A stretch of DNA of 64,000 nt, taken from NCBI RefSeq assembly GCF_001730315.1, contig NZ_MIKC01000039.1, positions 1 to 64,000 on the forward strand, in the 5' to 3' direction. The notes under the pieces are model-generated. The model searched no databases and had not been told where the DNA came from. It worked only from the letters and a program-made list of their open reading frames with translations. Below, in pieces: positions 8,084 to 18,735 of the stretch. Position 1 is the first letter of the stretch; every line of letters begins with the position of its first letter. The position numbers were made by a program, and so were the translations under genes. The DNA is from Enterococcus ureilyticus. GTDB lineage: Bacteria > Bacillota > Bacilli > Lactobacillales > Enterococcaceae.

Positions 8084-9418
8084 GTGAAAATCGTCATCAT
8101 TGGGGCTTCTTTTGCAGGAGTGTCGGCTGCTGTGGCAATCAGAAAAAAACACCCTGCAGCTGAAATTCATTTAATTGAAAAGCAAGCAACGATTGGCTAT
8201 CTACCTGGCGGCATCAATCTTTATTTTAATGAAACGATCGATCCTATTGAAAAAGCGCAATTTATTTCGGAGCAACAACTAGAAGAATGGGGCATTTCTT
8301 TACTACTAAGTGCAAAAGTAATTAGCATAGATTCAAAACAACATATTGTTAAATACATGGAAAAAGATAAAGAATGTGTGATGTCGTTCGATAAATTAAT
8401 TTTAGCAACAGGTTCTAGTCAATGGGCTCAGAATATTCCGGGAAGTGATTCGGAGAAAGTGCTAAAATATAAATTTTTGTCTGGTGTGTTAAAGGCGATT
8501 GAGCAATTACAAAACAGTGATAAAGTAGCCGTAATCGGTGGGGGACAAATTGGCGGAGAAGCGGCAGATACGCTTTTAAAGATGGGTAAAGCAGTTCATC
8601 TTTTTGAGCGTATGGATTACTTATTGTTTAAATATTTTGATGAAGAAATGATTAGACCGGTCCAAGAAGAAATGACCAACCGCGGTGTCGTGTTTCATTT
8701 CGATGAAACTATTGCAAAGATAACAGATGGAGATGAGGGGCTTATGATCGAAACCAAAAAATCCCAGTTGTTATGTGATAGTGCAATTTTTGCCATGAAT
8801 GTGCGCCCAGACTTAGCTTATTTGGATGGTCAGATTAAAATGCATACGGATCAGACAGTTTTTGTGGATGAGTACTTACAAACTTCTCATGTGGATATTT
8901 TTGCAATAGGCGACTGCATTCAGGTACCTTATAGTCTGTCAGATGAGTCCTTTTATATCCCCTTAGTCAACAATGCAGTTAGGACAGGATTAGTCGTGGC
9001 TGAAAATCTAATGCAACCTACAAGACCATTTGTTGGTTCGATTCGAACGATTGGAACAAAACTTGTTGATTATTACATAGCAAGTACTGGACTGACGGAA
9101 GCAGAAGGTTCTTTTCATGATCAGCCTATTTCTACAGCACATGTACAGCAAAAAGGTTCGTTATTTTTGGGAAGTGAAACGATTTACGGAAAAATTATTT
9201 TTGAAAAGGAAAGTCACAAGGTTTTAGGGGCACAGCTGGTTTCAAAAGCCGATATATTAGAGAAAATCAATACGTTAGCAATGAGTATTCAAATGGAGCA
9301 AACACTTGAGGAACTTTATCAGAAAGATTTTTTATATCATCCTTATTATTCAAATGTTCTCGATATCACGAATCAGTTAGGCTTAGAAGGTTTGTGGAGT
9401 GAAGCGGATGAAAATTGA
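8084..9418 (+). CDS. FAD/NAD(P)-dependent oxidoreductase of the NADH oxidase/peroxidase fold, without the redox cysteine
   Basis: A 444-residue cytoplasmic flavoprotein with the length and layout of Nox/Npx enzymes: an N-terminal FAD Rossmann motif (IIGASFAG), an NAD motif VAVIGGGQIGGEAA at mid-protein, the FAD-ribityl Asp motif FAIGDCI, and a C-terminal dimerisation domain. In enterococcal Npx and Nox the active site uses His10 and the sulfenic-acid Cys42 in FLSCG. The equivalent positions here are Phe10 and Gly42 (YLPGG), so peroxide or oxygen reduction by the usual chemistry is unlikely. The 3' end overlaps the start of an Mga-like regulator by 11 nt. Its reaction is unknown; a disulfide reductase, quinone reductase or sensor role is possible. 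Confidence 0.85.
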   Translation: MKIVIIGASFAGVSAAVAIRKKHPAAEIHLIEKQATIGYLPGGINLYFNETIDPIEKAQFISEQQLEEWGISLLLSAKVISIDSKQHIVKYMEKDKECVMSFDKLILATGSSQWAQNIPGSDSEKVLKYKFLSGVLKAIEQLQNSDKVAVIGGGQIGGEAADTLLKMGKAVHLFERMDYLLFKYFDEEMIRPVQEEMTNRGVVFHFDETIAKITDGDEGLMIETKKSQLLCDSAIFAMNVRPDLAYLDGQIKMHTDQTVFVDEYLQTSHVDIFAIGDCIQVPYSLSDESFYIPLVNNAVRTGLVVAENLMQPTRPFVGSIRTIGTKLVDYYIASTGLTEAEGSFHDQPISTAHVQQKGSLFLGSETIYGKIIFEKESHKVLGAQLVSKADILEKINTLAMSIQMEQTLEELYQKDFLYHPYYSNVLDITNQLGLEGLWSEADEN

Positions 9419-10880
9419 AGAATTATTAGATAAAAAAGAAGCAAGAGAAGTTGAGATTTTAAAAAAGGTGATTTTAGCAGGCGGACGAATCACTGATATT
9501 GAATTGTTGGATCATTTAGGTGTTTCAAAGGCTTCTTTTGAAAGTGATTTAAAAGAACTAGCCTATCATTTAAAACCATATGAAAATAAATGCTCGCTAT
9601 TTTATGATGGACAATGGGTGGTCGTTCAGATGTCAGACCAGTTTTCTATAAGTCAAGTCTTGGACGATTATCTTCGTGCCTCAATCAAATTTGAACTGAT
9701 CGATTATTTATTCCATTATCGTGAATTTACAATCGCTCAGTTGACCACGAAGTTTATGACCAGTGAGTCTTCATTATTTCGAAAAATTAAAGAGCTAAAC
9801 CAACTATTAAAGGAGTTTGGTCTTAAAATCCGCAATGGTCAGTTAAAAGGGGAAGAACTACAAATACGTTATTTTTACTTTCAAGTCTATTGGTTTTTAA
9901 CGCCATATGAAGTTCATCAAGAAAAAACACTGACGGTTCAAAATGCTAGAATTATCGAATCTTTAGAAAAAGCGTTGAATCTTTCATTTGAAGAGCATAG
10001 TCGCTTAAAAATCAGTTTATGGCTGACAATCAGTAAAAAACGAATCGTAGTGCAACACAAAATATTTAAAGAATTGTCTAGTAAAAGTCAGTTATATGAA
10101 CAGGACCCCTTTTTTAAAATAGTTCGTTCTTTTGTTTTACGCTTTTTTAGTCGCTATCCATTAGAAATCGATGAAGAAGAGGGCTTACTTCATTTTGTTT
10201 TTTTAACAAGCATGTCAGTGTTGACAGAGACGGATTTTGCTGACTATAGTTTGATTCGAGGGCGACGGACACCAACATCTTTGGCGGATACGTTTGTGTT
10301 GGAACATGTGATTTTATATTATCGTCCACAAAAATTTTTTCCAGCATTAGAGAAAAAGATTTTTTATTATTTTTCTCAAATTCATAGTCGTTTGTACTTT
10401 TTTAAGGGTGAATTGGAACTGTTTGATCGAGAAAATATTTGGCAAAAAGAACAAAACTTTTCTAGTTATCAATTAGCAGACTTCTCACATGTACTTTTGG
10501 AGAAAAGTTTGGAATATTTTGATGAAAGTTATGAAGAGGGCAATAGTTTACATGAATGGTCATTAGTAACATATTTAAGCGTTTTAGCAATCATTGATTT
10601 TGAGATTGTTGGTGAAACATGGATCGGTATTGACTTGAAAATGGATCATTTGTATAAAGAAGTGCTGACACAAGTATTAGTTTTGAGTTTGAAAAATTTG
10701 AATGGGTTAACAATAGAGACATATGATTCAAAAAAAAAGTATGATTTGATTATTACAAATGTTAGTAAGCCGAATGCTTATCGTTCTGTAAAAGAGGTTT
10801 ATGTGTTGTCCGAATTAGGTTCGACCTATGATATCAATCAAATTAGAATGAAAATTCGAGCGTTGCGTCATAAAAAATAA
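9408..10880 (+). CDS. Mga-like helix-turn-helix transcriptional regulator
   Basis: A 490-residue regulator of the Mga/AtxA-like group. An N-terminal winged HTH lies at about residues 10-60 (ILAGGRITDIELLDHLGVSKASFESDLKEL), followed by a second HTH_Mga-type segment (FTIAQLTTKFMTSESSLFRKIKELN). The remainder is a PRD-like/EIIB-like region that in relatives senses PTS phosphorylation. The ATG at 9408 is chosen because GGAG lies 8 nt upstream; a GTG three codons earlier is less well placed. Translational overlap with the flavoprotein gene argues for coupled expression. Its target may be the flavoprotein or the glp operon just downstream; this is inference from position only. Confidence 0.82.
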   Translation: MKIEELLDKKEAREVEILKKVILAGGRITDIELLDHLGVSKASFESDLKELAYHLKPYENKCSLFYDGQWVVVQMSDQFSISQVLDDYLRASIKFELIDYLFHYREFTIAQLTTKFMTSESSLFRKIKELNQLLKEFGLKIRNGQLKGEELQIRYFYFQVYWFLTPYEVHQEKTLTVQNARIIESLEKALNLSFEEHSRLKISLWLTISKKRIVVQHKIFKELSSKSQLYEQDPFFKIVRSFVLRFFSRYPLEIDEEEGLLHFVFLTSMSVLTETDFADYSLIRGRRTPTSLADTFVLEHVILYYRPQKFFPALEKKIFYYFSQIHSRLYFFKGELELFDRENIWQKEQNFSSYQLADFSHVLLEKSLEYFDESYEEGNSLHEWSLVTYLSVLAIIDFEIVGETWIGIDLKMDHLYKEVLTQVLVLSLKNLNGLTIETYDSKKKYDLIITNVSKPNAYRSVKEVYVLSELGSTYDINQIRMKIRALRHKK

Positions 10881-10889
10881 ATTCGTTTA

Positions 10890-10935
10890 AAAGGACCAAA
10901 AACAAAATGCTGGTTGATTTTGTTCTTGGTTCTTT
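10890..10935 (+). terminator. Strong hairpin after the Mga-like gene
   Basis: AAAGGACCAAAAACAAAAT pairs with ATTTTGTTCTTGGTTCTTT over 19 positions with two imperfect pairs. The T run is weak, but the position fits termination. Confidence 0.6.
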
Positions 10936-11039
10936 GTTGCTAAAAGAGCGATCCACGGAAAAACTTTCAATTATTTTGGAAATAAAAAAAAAAATGACGT
11001 TTTTAAGAAAGCATTTGCGATATGATGAATACATAGGAT

Positions 11040-11053
11040 ATAAAGCGTTTACA
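11040..11053 (+). promoter_or_regulatory. Catabolite-responsive element (cre) upstream of glpK
   Basis: ATAAAGCGTTTACA matches the CcpA cre pattern TGAAAGCGTTTACA at 12 of 14 positions. It lies about 140 bp before glpK, a gene known to be CcpA-repressed in Firmicutes. Confidence 0.65.
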
Positions 11054-11055
11054 AA

Positions 11056-11172
11056 AAAGCTGACTTTACGAGCTAACCTCTCGGAAAAAAGATAAAAATG
11101 GAGTGAGGCAAAGAACACCTCAATCAATTTTTCCTATTTTTCAGTCGAGGTAAGACGAGCTCGTTCAGCTTT
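11056..11172 (+). repeat. Long imperfect palindrome in the glpK leader (palindromic-leader family, copy 1)
   Basis: The left arm starts AAAGCTGA...ACGAGCT...ACCTC...GAAAAAAG...AAAAT...TGAGG. The complement of the right arm reads AAAGCTGAACGAGCT...ACCTC...GAAAAATAGG...TGAGG, so the whole segment folds into one hairpin of roughly 50 bp. It ends 6 nt before the glpK ribosome binding site. Related hairpins precede galT (28049-28166) and the 5-FCL gene (18619-18707). Confidence 0.65.
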
Positions 11173-11180
11173 AAAATTAG

Positions 11181-12701
<1,521 letters not shown>

Positions 12702-12718
12702 AGGAAGAAGTGAGTGGT

Positions 12719-14554
12719 ATGTCATTTTCAATTAAAAACAGACAAGCATCCATTGAAAAGATGAAGTCTGAAGAATTAGATTTATTGATCATTGGCGGTG
12801 GTATTACAGGTGCGGGTGTTGCCTTACAAGCTAGTGCTGCTGGCATGAAAACAGGGTTGATCGAAATGCAGGACTTTGCGGAAGGAACCTCTTCACGCTC
12901 GACGAAATTAGTCCATGGCGGGATTCGTTATTTGAAAAATTTTGATGTAGAAGTTGTTGCAGATACAGTTCAAGAGCGGTCAGTTGTTCAAGCCATTGCA
13001 CCTCATATTCCAAAGCCTGATCCAATGCTATTACCAATTTATGATGAGCCAAAAGCAACATTCAATATGTTTTCGGTCAAAGTGGCAATGGATCTTTATG
13101 ACCGCCTAGCAAATGTTATCGGCACTAAATATGAGAATTATACACTGACCAAAGAGGAAGTATTAGAAAGAGAACCTCAGTTGAAAAGTGAAGGTTTACA
13201 AGGTGGCGGCGTCTATCTAGATTTTAGAAATAATGATGCTCGTCTTGTCATCGAAAATATCAAGCGTGCTGCAACAGATGGTGGATTAATGGTCAGTAAA
13301 GTTAAAGCGGTAGGCTTTATTCAAAATGCTCAAGGCAAAATCATCGGTGTAAAAGCAGAAGATTTACTGACTGGTGAACAATTTGACATCAAAGCGAAAG
13401 TTGTTATCAATACGACAGGGCCTTGGTCCGATAAAGTTCGTGGTTTGGATGCGAAAGAGAAGCTAGTGCCGCAACTGCGTCCGACAAAAGGGGTCCATCT
13501 TGTGGTAGATAGTAGCAAATTGTATGTCCCACAACCAACTTATTTTGATACAGGTAAACACGATGGGCGGATGGTCTTCGTTGTTCCTAGAGAAAAGAAA
13601 ACCTATTTTGGCACGACGGATACAGATTATACTGGAGATTATGAACATCCTACTGTTACCCAAGAAGATGTCGATTATTTGTTAGAAATCGTCAATAGTC
13701 ATTATCCTAAAGCAAACGTGACGATCGATGACATCGAAGCAAGCTGGGCGGGACTTAGACCGTTGATTTCAGAAAATGGCGGCTCAGATTACAACGGCGG
13801 TAATAATGGCAAAGTCTCCGATGAAAGTTTCAATCAAGTAATTGATATCGTTGATAAGTATAAACATCAGCAAGCAACCCGTTTTGATGTGGAAAATGTT
13901 TTGAATCACTTAGAAGATTCACTGGCTGAAAGTAAAGAAAATCCTTCTGCAGTTTCTCGTGGTAGTTTGTTAGAACGCTCAGATGATGGTTTGTTGACCT
14001 TATCTGGTGGTAAAATTACCGATTACCGTAAGATGGCTGAGGGTGCTTTGAAAGAAATTCAACGTATTTTGAAAGAAGAATTTGATTGTGTATTTGAGTT
14101 GATCGATTCTAAAACATATCCTGTTTCTGGAGGAAATCTTGATGCAGCAAACGTGGAGACAGAATTAAATAATCTTGCCACAATTGGTTTGGAAAAAGGG
14201 TTGAGCCAAGATGCAGCAGAATATTTGGTTCATCTCTATGGTTCAAACGTGACTGAACTTTTTGAAAAAATCAAAGTAACTGAACCAGTAGCCGGTTTAA
14301 GTTTAGCTGAAACGTTAGCCTTACACTATGCTTTAGATAATGAGATGGTGCTGACACCAGCCGATTATCTTGTGCGTAGAACGAATCACTTGCTCTTTAT
14401 GAGGGATACGCTCGATGAAGTCAAACAAGGCGTGATTTTAGAAATGAGTCATTATTATGAGTGGTCTAAAGAACAAAAAGAACACTATACACGTGAGTTA
14501 AATCAATTGATAGCAGAATCTGACTTGAGTACTTTGAAAGAAGGGGCGAAGTAA
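12719..14554 (+). CDS. glpO: Alpha-glycerophosphate oxidase
   Basis: A 611-residue FAD enzyme that oxidises glycerol 3-phosphate to dihydroxyacetone phosphate and makes H2O2. The dinucleotide motif LLIIGGGITGAG starts near residue 22, followed by GTSSRSTKLVHGGIRYL, the FAD/substrate signature of the GlpD/GlpO family; the C-terminal helical domain is present. Length matches the enterococcal and streptococcal oxidase, which carries an insertion relative to GlpD. The ATG at 12719 is preferred over a GTG at 12710, which lies only 2 nt from the ribosome binding site. It sits 17 nt after glpK and 1 nt before glpF. Confidence 0.94.
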   Translation: MSFSIKNRQASIEKMKSEELDLLIIGGGITGAGVALQASAAGMKTGLIEMQDFAEGTSSRSTKLVHGGIRYLKNFDVEVVADTVQERSVVQAIAPHIPKPDPMLLPIYDEPKATFNMFSVKVAMDLYDRLANVIGTKYENYTLTKEEVLEREPQLKSEGLQGGGVYLDFRNNDARLVIENIKRAATDGGLMVSKVKAVGFIQNAQGKIIGVKAEDLLTGEQFDIKAKVVINTTGPWSDKVRGLDAKEKLVPQLRPTKGVHLVVDSSKLYVPQPTYFDTGKHDGRMVFVVPREKKTYFGTTDTDYTGDYEHPTVTQEDVDYLLEIVNSHYPKANVTIDDIEASWAGLRPLISENGGSDYNGGNNGKVSDESFNQVIDIVDKYKHQQATRFDVENVLNHLEDSLAESKENPSAVSRGSLLERSDDGLLTLSGGKITDYRKMAEGALKEIQRILKEEFDCVFELIDSKTYPVSGGNLDAANVETELNNLATIGLEKGLSQDAAEYLVHLYGSNVTELFEKIKVTEPVAGLSLAETLALHYALDNEMVLTPADYLVRRTNHLLFMRDTLDEVKQGVILEMSHYYEWSKEQKEHYTRELNQLIAESDLSTLKEGAK

Positions 14555-14555
14555 C

Positions 14556-15275
14556 ATGGATACTTCCAATATGACACAGATTTTCAGTGAATTTTTAGGG
14601 ACAATGATTTTGATTCTTTTAGGTGATGGTGTTTGTGCGGCTGTTAATTTAAAGAAAAGTAAAGCTGAAGCTTCTGGCTGGATCGTGATTGCTTTTGGTT
14701 GGGCGATGGCTGTGACGATTGCTGTTTATGTTGCAGGGTACATGGGACCAGCGCACTTGAATCCAGCAGTGACGGTTGCAATGGCGATGACGGGTAGTTT
14801 TGACTGGAGTTTGGTTGTACCGTTTATCATTGCACAAGTATTAGGTGCGCTATTAGGTGCAGTTTTAGTGTGGTTAGCTTACTTACCTCACTGGCAGGTC
14901 ACAAAAGATCAAGGTGCAATATTGGGAACATTTGCCACAGGTCCAGCTATTCGAAATTATCCAGCGAATATGATTACTGAAGTGATTGGTACCTTTGTTT
15001 TAGTTTTAGGATTGCTGTCATTTTCACAACATAGTTTTACAGATGGGTTAAATCCATTGGTTGTGGGAGCGTTGATTTTATCAATTGGTTTGTCTTTAGG
15101 CGGCCCAACAGGATATGCGATCAATCCAGCGCGTGATTTCGGCCCTCGTTTAGCACATCAGTTATTGCCGATTTCGACTAAAGGTGATTCTGATTGGGGC
15201 TATTCCTGGGTTCCTATTGTTGGACCAGTTGTGGGAGCAGTTGTGGCTTCTGGCGTCTATATGATGATGGTTTGA
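14556..15275 (+). CDS. glpF: Glycerol uptake facilitator (aquaglyceroporin)
   Basis: A 239-residue MIP-family channel with six hydrophobic segments and the two pore motifs NPA (in HLNPAVTVAM and INPARDFGPR). The Asp after the second NPA-Arg is typical of glycerol-permeable members. It brings glycerol across the membrane for GlpK. The ATG follows the glpO stop by one base, so the two are translationally coupled. Confidence 0.95.
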   Translation: MDTSNMTQIFSEFLGTMILILLGDGVCAAVNLKKSKAEASGWIVIAFGWAMAVTIAVYVAGYMGPAHLNPAVTVAMAMTGSFDWSLVVPFIIAQVLGALLGAVLVWLAYLPHWQVTKDQGAILGTFATGPAIRNYPANMITEVIGTFVLVLGLLSFSQHSFTDGLNPLVVGALILSIGLSLGGPTGYAINPARDFGPRLAHQLLPISTKGDSDWGYSWVPIVGPVVGAVVASGVYMMMV

Positions 15276-15337
15276 TTGTTTTCATATAAAATAACCTGAC
15301 TAGTTGTTATTTTTACTTCAAGATTTAGGGAGATTTT

Positions 15338-15383
15338 AAGAGACTGGGTGTGACTCATAGAGTTGCGTCTTAGTCTCTTTATT
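15338..15383 (+). terminator. Terminator of the glp operon
   Basis: AGAGACT...AGTCTCTTT with an imperfect inner stem (TGGGTGTGACTC / GAGTTGCGTCTTA) and a following T-rich tract. Confidence 0.8.
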
Positions 15384-15555
15384 TTGTTTTATACTACTAT
15401 TAAGTTAGCTTCTGATTAATTTTTATGTGAAAGAATTCAATATTCCATTTACAAAAGGCTTGATTTTTTGTACCCTTAAAAAGAAGTTGCTTTTTCTGAT
15501 AGCTAAAGAGTACATGACTAGTCTATGATACTTCTAATATAAAGGAGGAACAAAT

Positions 15556-17289
15556 GTGTCCTATCAAGAAATATTATTTCCTTTTCTCGGTGGATTAGGG
15601 ATTTTTCTATTTGGTATGAAGTATATGGGGGATGGCCTGCAGAAGTCTGCGGGAGATTCGCTGCGGGAAATTTTAAATACGTTTACATCAACGCCGTTAC
15701 GTTCAGTCTTAGCAGGATTGATCGTCACCGCTATTATTCAAAGTAGTTCAGGTACTACAGTACTTACGGTTGGTTTAGTTAGTGTTGGATTCATGACTTT
15801 ACGCCAGGCAATTGGTGTCATTATGGGAGCTAATGTGGGAACCACAGTCACCGCATTTATCATTGGATTTAATTTAAGCTCTTATTCTTTACCGATTATT
15901 GGTGTGGGCTCGATCTTGCTTTTCTTTTCGAGAAGAGAGCGAGTCAATAATATTGGACAGATTTTATTTGGTTTCGGTTGTCTATTTTATGGACTGAAAT
16001 TAATGGGTGAAGGCATGGCTCCCCTAAGCCAGTTACCGCAATTCGCAGATTTAATGGTGGATGTTTCTCATCATCCAGTTTTAGGAGTAGGAATCGGTAC
16101 GCTCCTTACGATGGTGTTACAAAGTTCCAGTGCCACGATTGGTATTTTACAACAATTGTATAGTCAAGGAAGTATGGCAATTGAATCGGTTTTACCGATT
16201 CTGTTTGGCGATAATATTGGTACAACGATCACCGCTGTGATTGCTGCATTCGGCGTTAGTGTAGCTGCCAAGCGAACGGCAGCATCTCATGTTGTATTTA
16301 ACCTAGTTGGTGCGATTATTTTCACAATACTATTAACTCCGTTTACAGCAGTGGTGGTTCGTATTTCTACTGTGCTAAATTTGAAACCAGCAATGCAGAT
16401 TGCTGTAGCCCATGGATTGTTTAATGTATCTAATTTACTGATTCAATTTTGGTTTATCGATAAAATCGAGCTGCTTGTGCGCAAAATTATTCCTGGAAAA
16501 GACAAAAGCATTGATTTTAAGCCATCCAATTTGAATGAATCGATTATTCAAAACTCAGCTACTTTAGCTTTAAATCAGGCAAAAATAGAATTGCTGCAAA
16601 TGGGTGAGTACGTCTTAGGTGCTTTTGAAGCAACGAAGGCTTATTATGAAAATCAAAATAGTATCGATATGGAAAATGCAAGTCAGTATGAAACGGCGAT
16701 CAATGATACTGACAATCGTTTGACTGAATATTTAGTTCAGCTTTCAGCAACCGAATTAACCATTTCTGAAAGCCATGAGCAGACAATGATGTTAGAATTG
16801 ACCAAAGACCTAGAACGAATCGGCGATCACTGCCGCAATATCATTCAAAATCTTAATGAAGCGATTCAACTTGAAAAGAAACAACAAGCAAAAGAGAAAA
16901 AAGCCGGTAAGGTTTCTGACCGTGACACCTTGATTTTATATGATGAAGATGTGGTAGATTTGTTTGAAAAAGTTCTGAAAAATATTCGAGATTCCTTGAT
17001 TGTTTTTGAACAGGATGATAAAGAGATGGCTGAGCATATGCTGAGTCGAGAAGCACAAATTGATCAAATGGTTAAAATGCTCCGCAAAAAATATATTTCG
17101 ATCATGAATAGTGGAAAAGGGCGTGCAGCAGATGGGGTCTTGTTTATTGATACTGCCTCCAATTTAGAACGTATGAGCGATCGAACGATTCATATTGCTA
17201 AATATGTTTTAGGTGAACGTTATGGAACAGAAGAAATCTCGGTGGATCAATCGGTCAATCCCTTGATTACTTTCCAGTCACAAAAATAA
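15556..17289 (+). CDS. Na+/phosphate cotransporter with C-terminal PhoU-like domain
   Basis: A 577-residue membrane protein. Two PNaS repeats carry the paired QSSS motifs (IIQSSSGTTVL and VLQSSSATIGI) expected for Na/Pi-II type carriers such as NptA/YjbB. After about residue 330 a soluble helical domain with ELTKDLERIGDHCRNI and NLERMSDRTIH resembles PhoU. It probably moves phosphate with sodium, with a PhoU-like regulatory tail. The start is the GTG at 15556, 7 nt after GGAGG; an overlapping ATG at 15554 is out of frame. The gene is monocistronic, with a terminator downstream. Confidence 0.9.
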   Translation: MSYQEILFPFLGGLGIFLFGMKYMGDGLQKSAGDSLREILNTFTSTPLRSVLAGLIVTAIIQSSSGTTVLTVGLVSVGFMTLRQAIGVIMGANVGTTVTAFIIGFNLSSYSLPIIGVGSILLFFSRRERVNNIGQILFGFGCLFYGLKLMGEGMAPLSQLPQFADLMVDVSHHPVLGVGIGTLLTMVLQSSSATIGILQQLYSQGSMAIESVLPILFGDNIGTTITAVIAAFGVSVAAKRTAASHVVFNLVGAIIFTILLTPFTAVVVRISTVLNLKPAMQIAVAHGLFNVSNLLIQFWFIDKIELLVRKIIPGKDKSIDFKPSNLNESIIQNSATLALNQAKIELLQMGEYVLGAFEATKAYYENQNSIDMENASQYETAINDTDNRLTEYLVQLSATELTISESHEQTMMLELTKDLERIGDHCRNIIQNLNEAIQLEKKQQAKEKKAGKVSDRDTLILYDEDVVDLFEKVLKNIRDSLIVFEQDDKEMAEHMLSREAQIDQMVKMLRKKYISIMNSGKGRAADGVLFIDTASNLERMSDRTIHIAKYVLGERYGTEEISVDQSVNPLITFQSQK

Positions 17290-17291
17290 AA

Positions 17292-17335
17292 GAATCCTTT
17301 ATGTCTTGTCTAGAAAGTCATAAAGGATTTTTTCG
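17292..17335 (+). terminator. Intrinsic terminator after the Na/Pi gene
   Basis: AATCCTTTATG / CATAAAGGATT stem followed by six T. Confidence 0.88.
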
Positions 17336-17579
17336 CTTGATCTATTTGTGAAATTGCTGGTGATTGAATGCTGTCAAGTATCAAAACTGTTTTTTTAGAA
17401 TGCTTGATTTAGTTACACTAATGATCCAACCAATGTCAGAGTATCCGATTCGTTGTATTTTCATGTTTATTCTTTTCAAGTTAGCTTTAAAAGAATAATA
17501 CTTAAAAAAGCCCATTTGACTATTTCATTTATTAAGAATACTTTATAATAGAAGGTATCAATTGAGAAGAGGGAAAAAT

Positions 17580-18512
17580 ATGGAACATAATACTTTTTTG
17601 TCATCAGATCAACAAACAACCAGTCATTTTATCTGTTGGAAACCTAAACAAAAAGCAATCGGAACGATTCAGATCATCCATGGAATGGCGGAATATATCG
17701 AACGCTATCATGATTTTGCTCTGTTTTTAAATAACTTAGGTTTTATAGTGGTCGGACATGATCACTTGGGACATGGTGCATCTGTTTCCGAGATAGAACC
17801 GAAACACGGTTATTTTGGCAAGGATGATCCTGTGACATTCATTTTAGAGGATATCGATCAAATCAAAGAATGGATCGAAACGAGCTATCCTGATTTGCCG
17901 CATTTTATGTTAGGACATAGCATGGGTTCTTTTGCATTACGCAATTATTTACAATTGTACAAAGCAGCTATTCAAGGAGCTATTTTTATGGGAACAGGTC
18001 AAAAAGCGTCTATGTTGCCATTAGCTCTTTCTTTAACAAAAGGTTTAAATAAAACCGCACCTGAAAAACAAAACAAATGGTTGGATAGAATGGCTTTTGG
18101 TAATTTTAGCAAACAATTTCCTGAAGCAAGTAGCTTCAACTGGCTAAGTAAAAATCAGGAAAATGTGAAACGCTATGAAGAGGACCCGTTAACGGGCTTT
18201 ACATTTACAAACAATGGTTTTTATACTTTATTCCGTTTGGTTGATGGCGCAAATCGCAGCGGTTGGGCGAATAATATTGAACAAGAATTACCAATCTTAG
18301 TTATTAGCGGAGAACAAGATCCTGTAGGAGATTTTGGCAAGGGACCTAGACGGATCGCTAAAGAATTGAATGAGGCTGGAATAAAGGATGTTTCACTTGC
18401 TTTGTTCACCGATTTGCGTCATGAAATTTTATTGGAAGAGGAAAAGTTGGAGGTCTATAAAGCAATTACTAACTGGCTGCAAAAAAGACTACAATTCAAA
18501 GGAAAAGACTAG
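17580..18512 (+). CDS. Alpha/beta hydrolase, lysophospholipase/monoacylglycerol lipase type
   Basis: A 310-residue hydrolase with the order typical of monoacylglycerol lipases: oxyanion region IIHGMAEYIERYHDFA, GHDHLGHG, nucleophile elbow GHSMGS, acid region SGEQDPVGDF, and the His in DLRHEIL. No signal peptide, so it is likely cytoplasmic or membrane-associated. The ATG at 17580 is preferred to a TTG at 17562, since AGAGGG lies just before it. A TATAAT is at 17544. The substrate is probably a lysolipid or monoglyceride; this is family inference. Confidence 0.86.
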   Translation: MEHNTFLSSDQQTTSHFICWKPKQKAIGTIQIIHGMAEYIERYHDFALFLNNLGFIVVGHDHLGHGASVSEIEPKHGYFGKDDPVTFILEDIDQIKEWIETSYPDLPHFMLGHSMGSFALRNYLQLYKAAIQGAIFMGTGQKASMLPLALSLTKGLNKTAPEKQNKWLDRMAFGNFSKQFPEASSFNWLSKNQENVKRYEEDPLTGFTFTNNGFYTLFRLVDGANRSGWANNIEQELPILVISGEQDPVGDFGKGPRRIAKELNEAGIKDVSLALFTDLRHEILLEEEKLEVYKAITNWLQKRLQFKGKD

Positions 18513-18618
18513 AAATCCGTTTGCTATTTTAGCAGTTTTTCTATAAACTACAGAGTAAGGTTAAAAAGATATAGGAGTTAAAATTAAAGCCAATTTATTG
18601 TGGGGATTTTTCAATCTA

Positions 18619-18707
18619 GCTTCTCGGGCGATTCTCTTAGAAAAACGCAAGATGGAAGGATATTGAACTCAGTTTTCCTTATTTTTCTGGTCGGAATCAA
18701 TCCCAGC
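18619..18707 (+). repeat. Imperfect palindrome ahead of the 5-FCL gene (palindromic-leader family, copy 2)
   Basis: GCTTCTCGGGCGATTC...AGAAAAACGCAAG on the left pairs loosely with the complement of the right arm, GCTGGGATTGATTCCG...AGAAAAATAAGG. It shares the AGAAAAATA core and the position just before AGGAGG with the hairpins ahead of glpK and galT. It is the weakest of the three. Confidence 0.45.
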
Positions 18708-18735
18708 AAATATCTAAACTTAGGAGGGGTTTGTT

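Noticed and set aside
10907-11095. A 62-residue ORF between the Mga-like gene and glpK
   Set aside because: It starts inside a terminator hairpin, lacks a ribosome binding site and covers the cre site.
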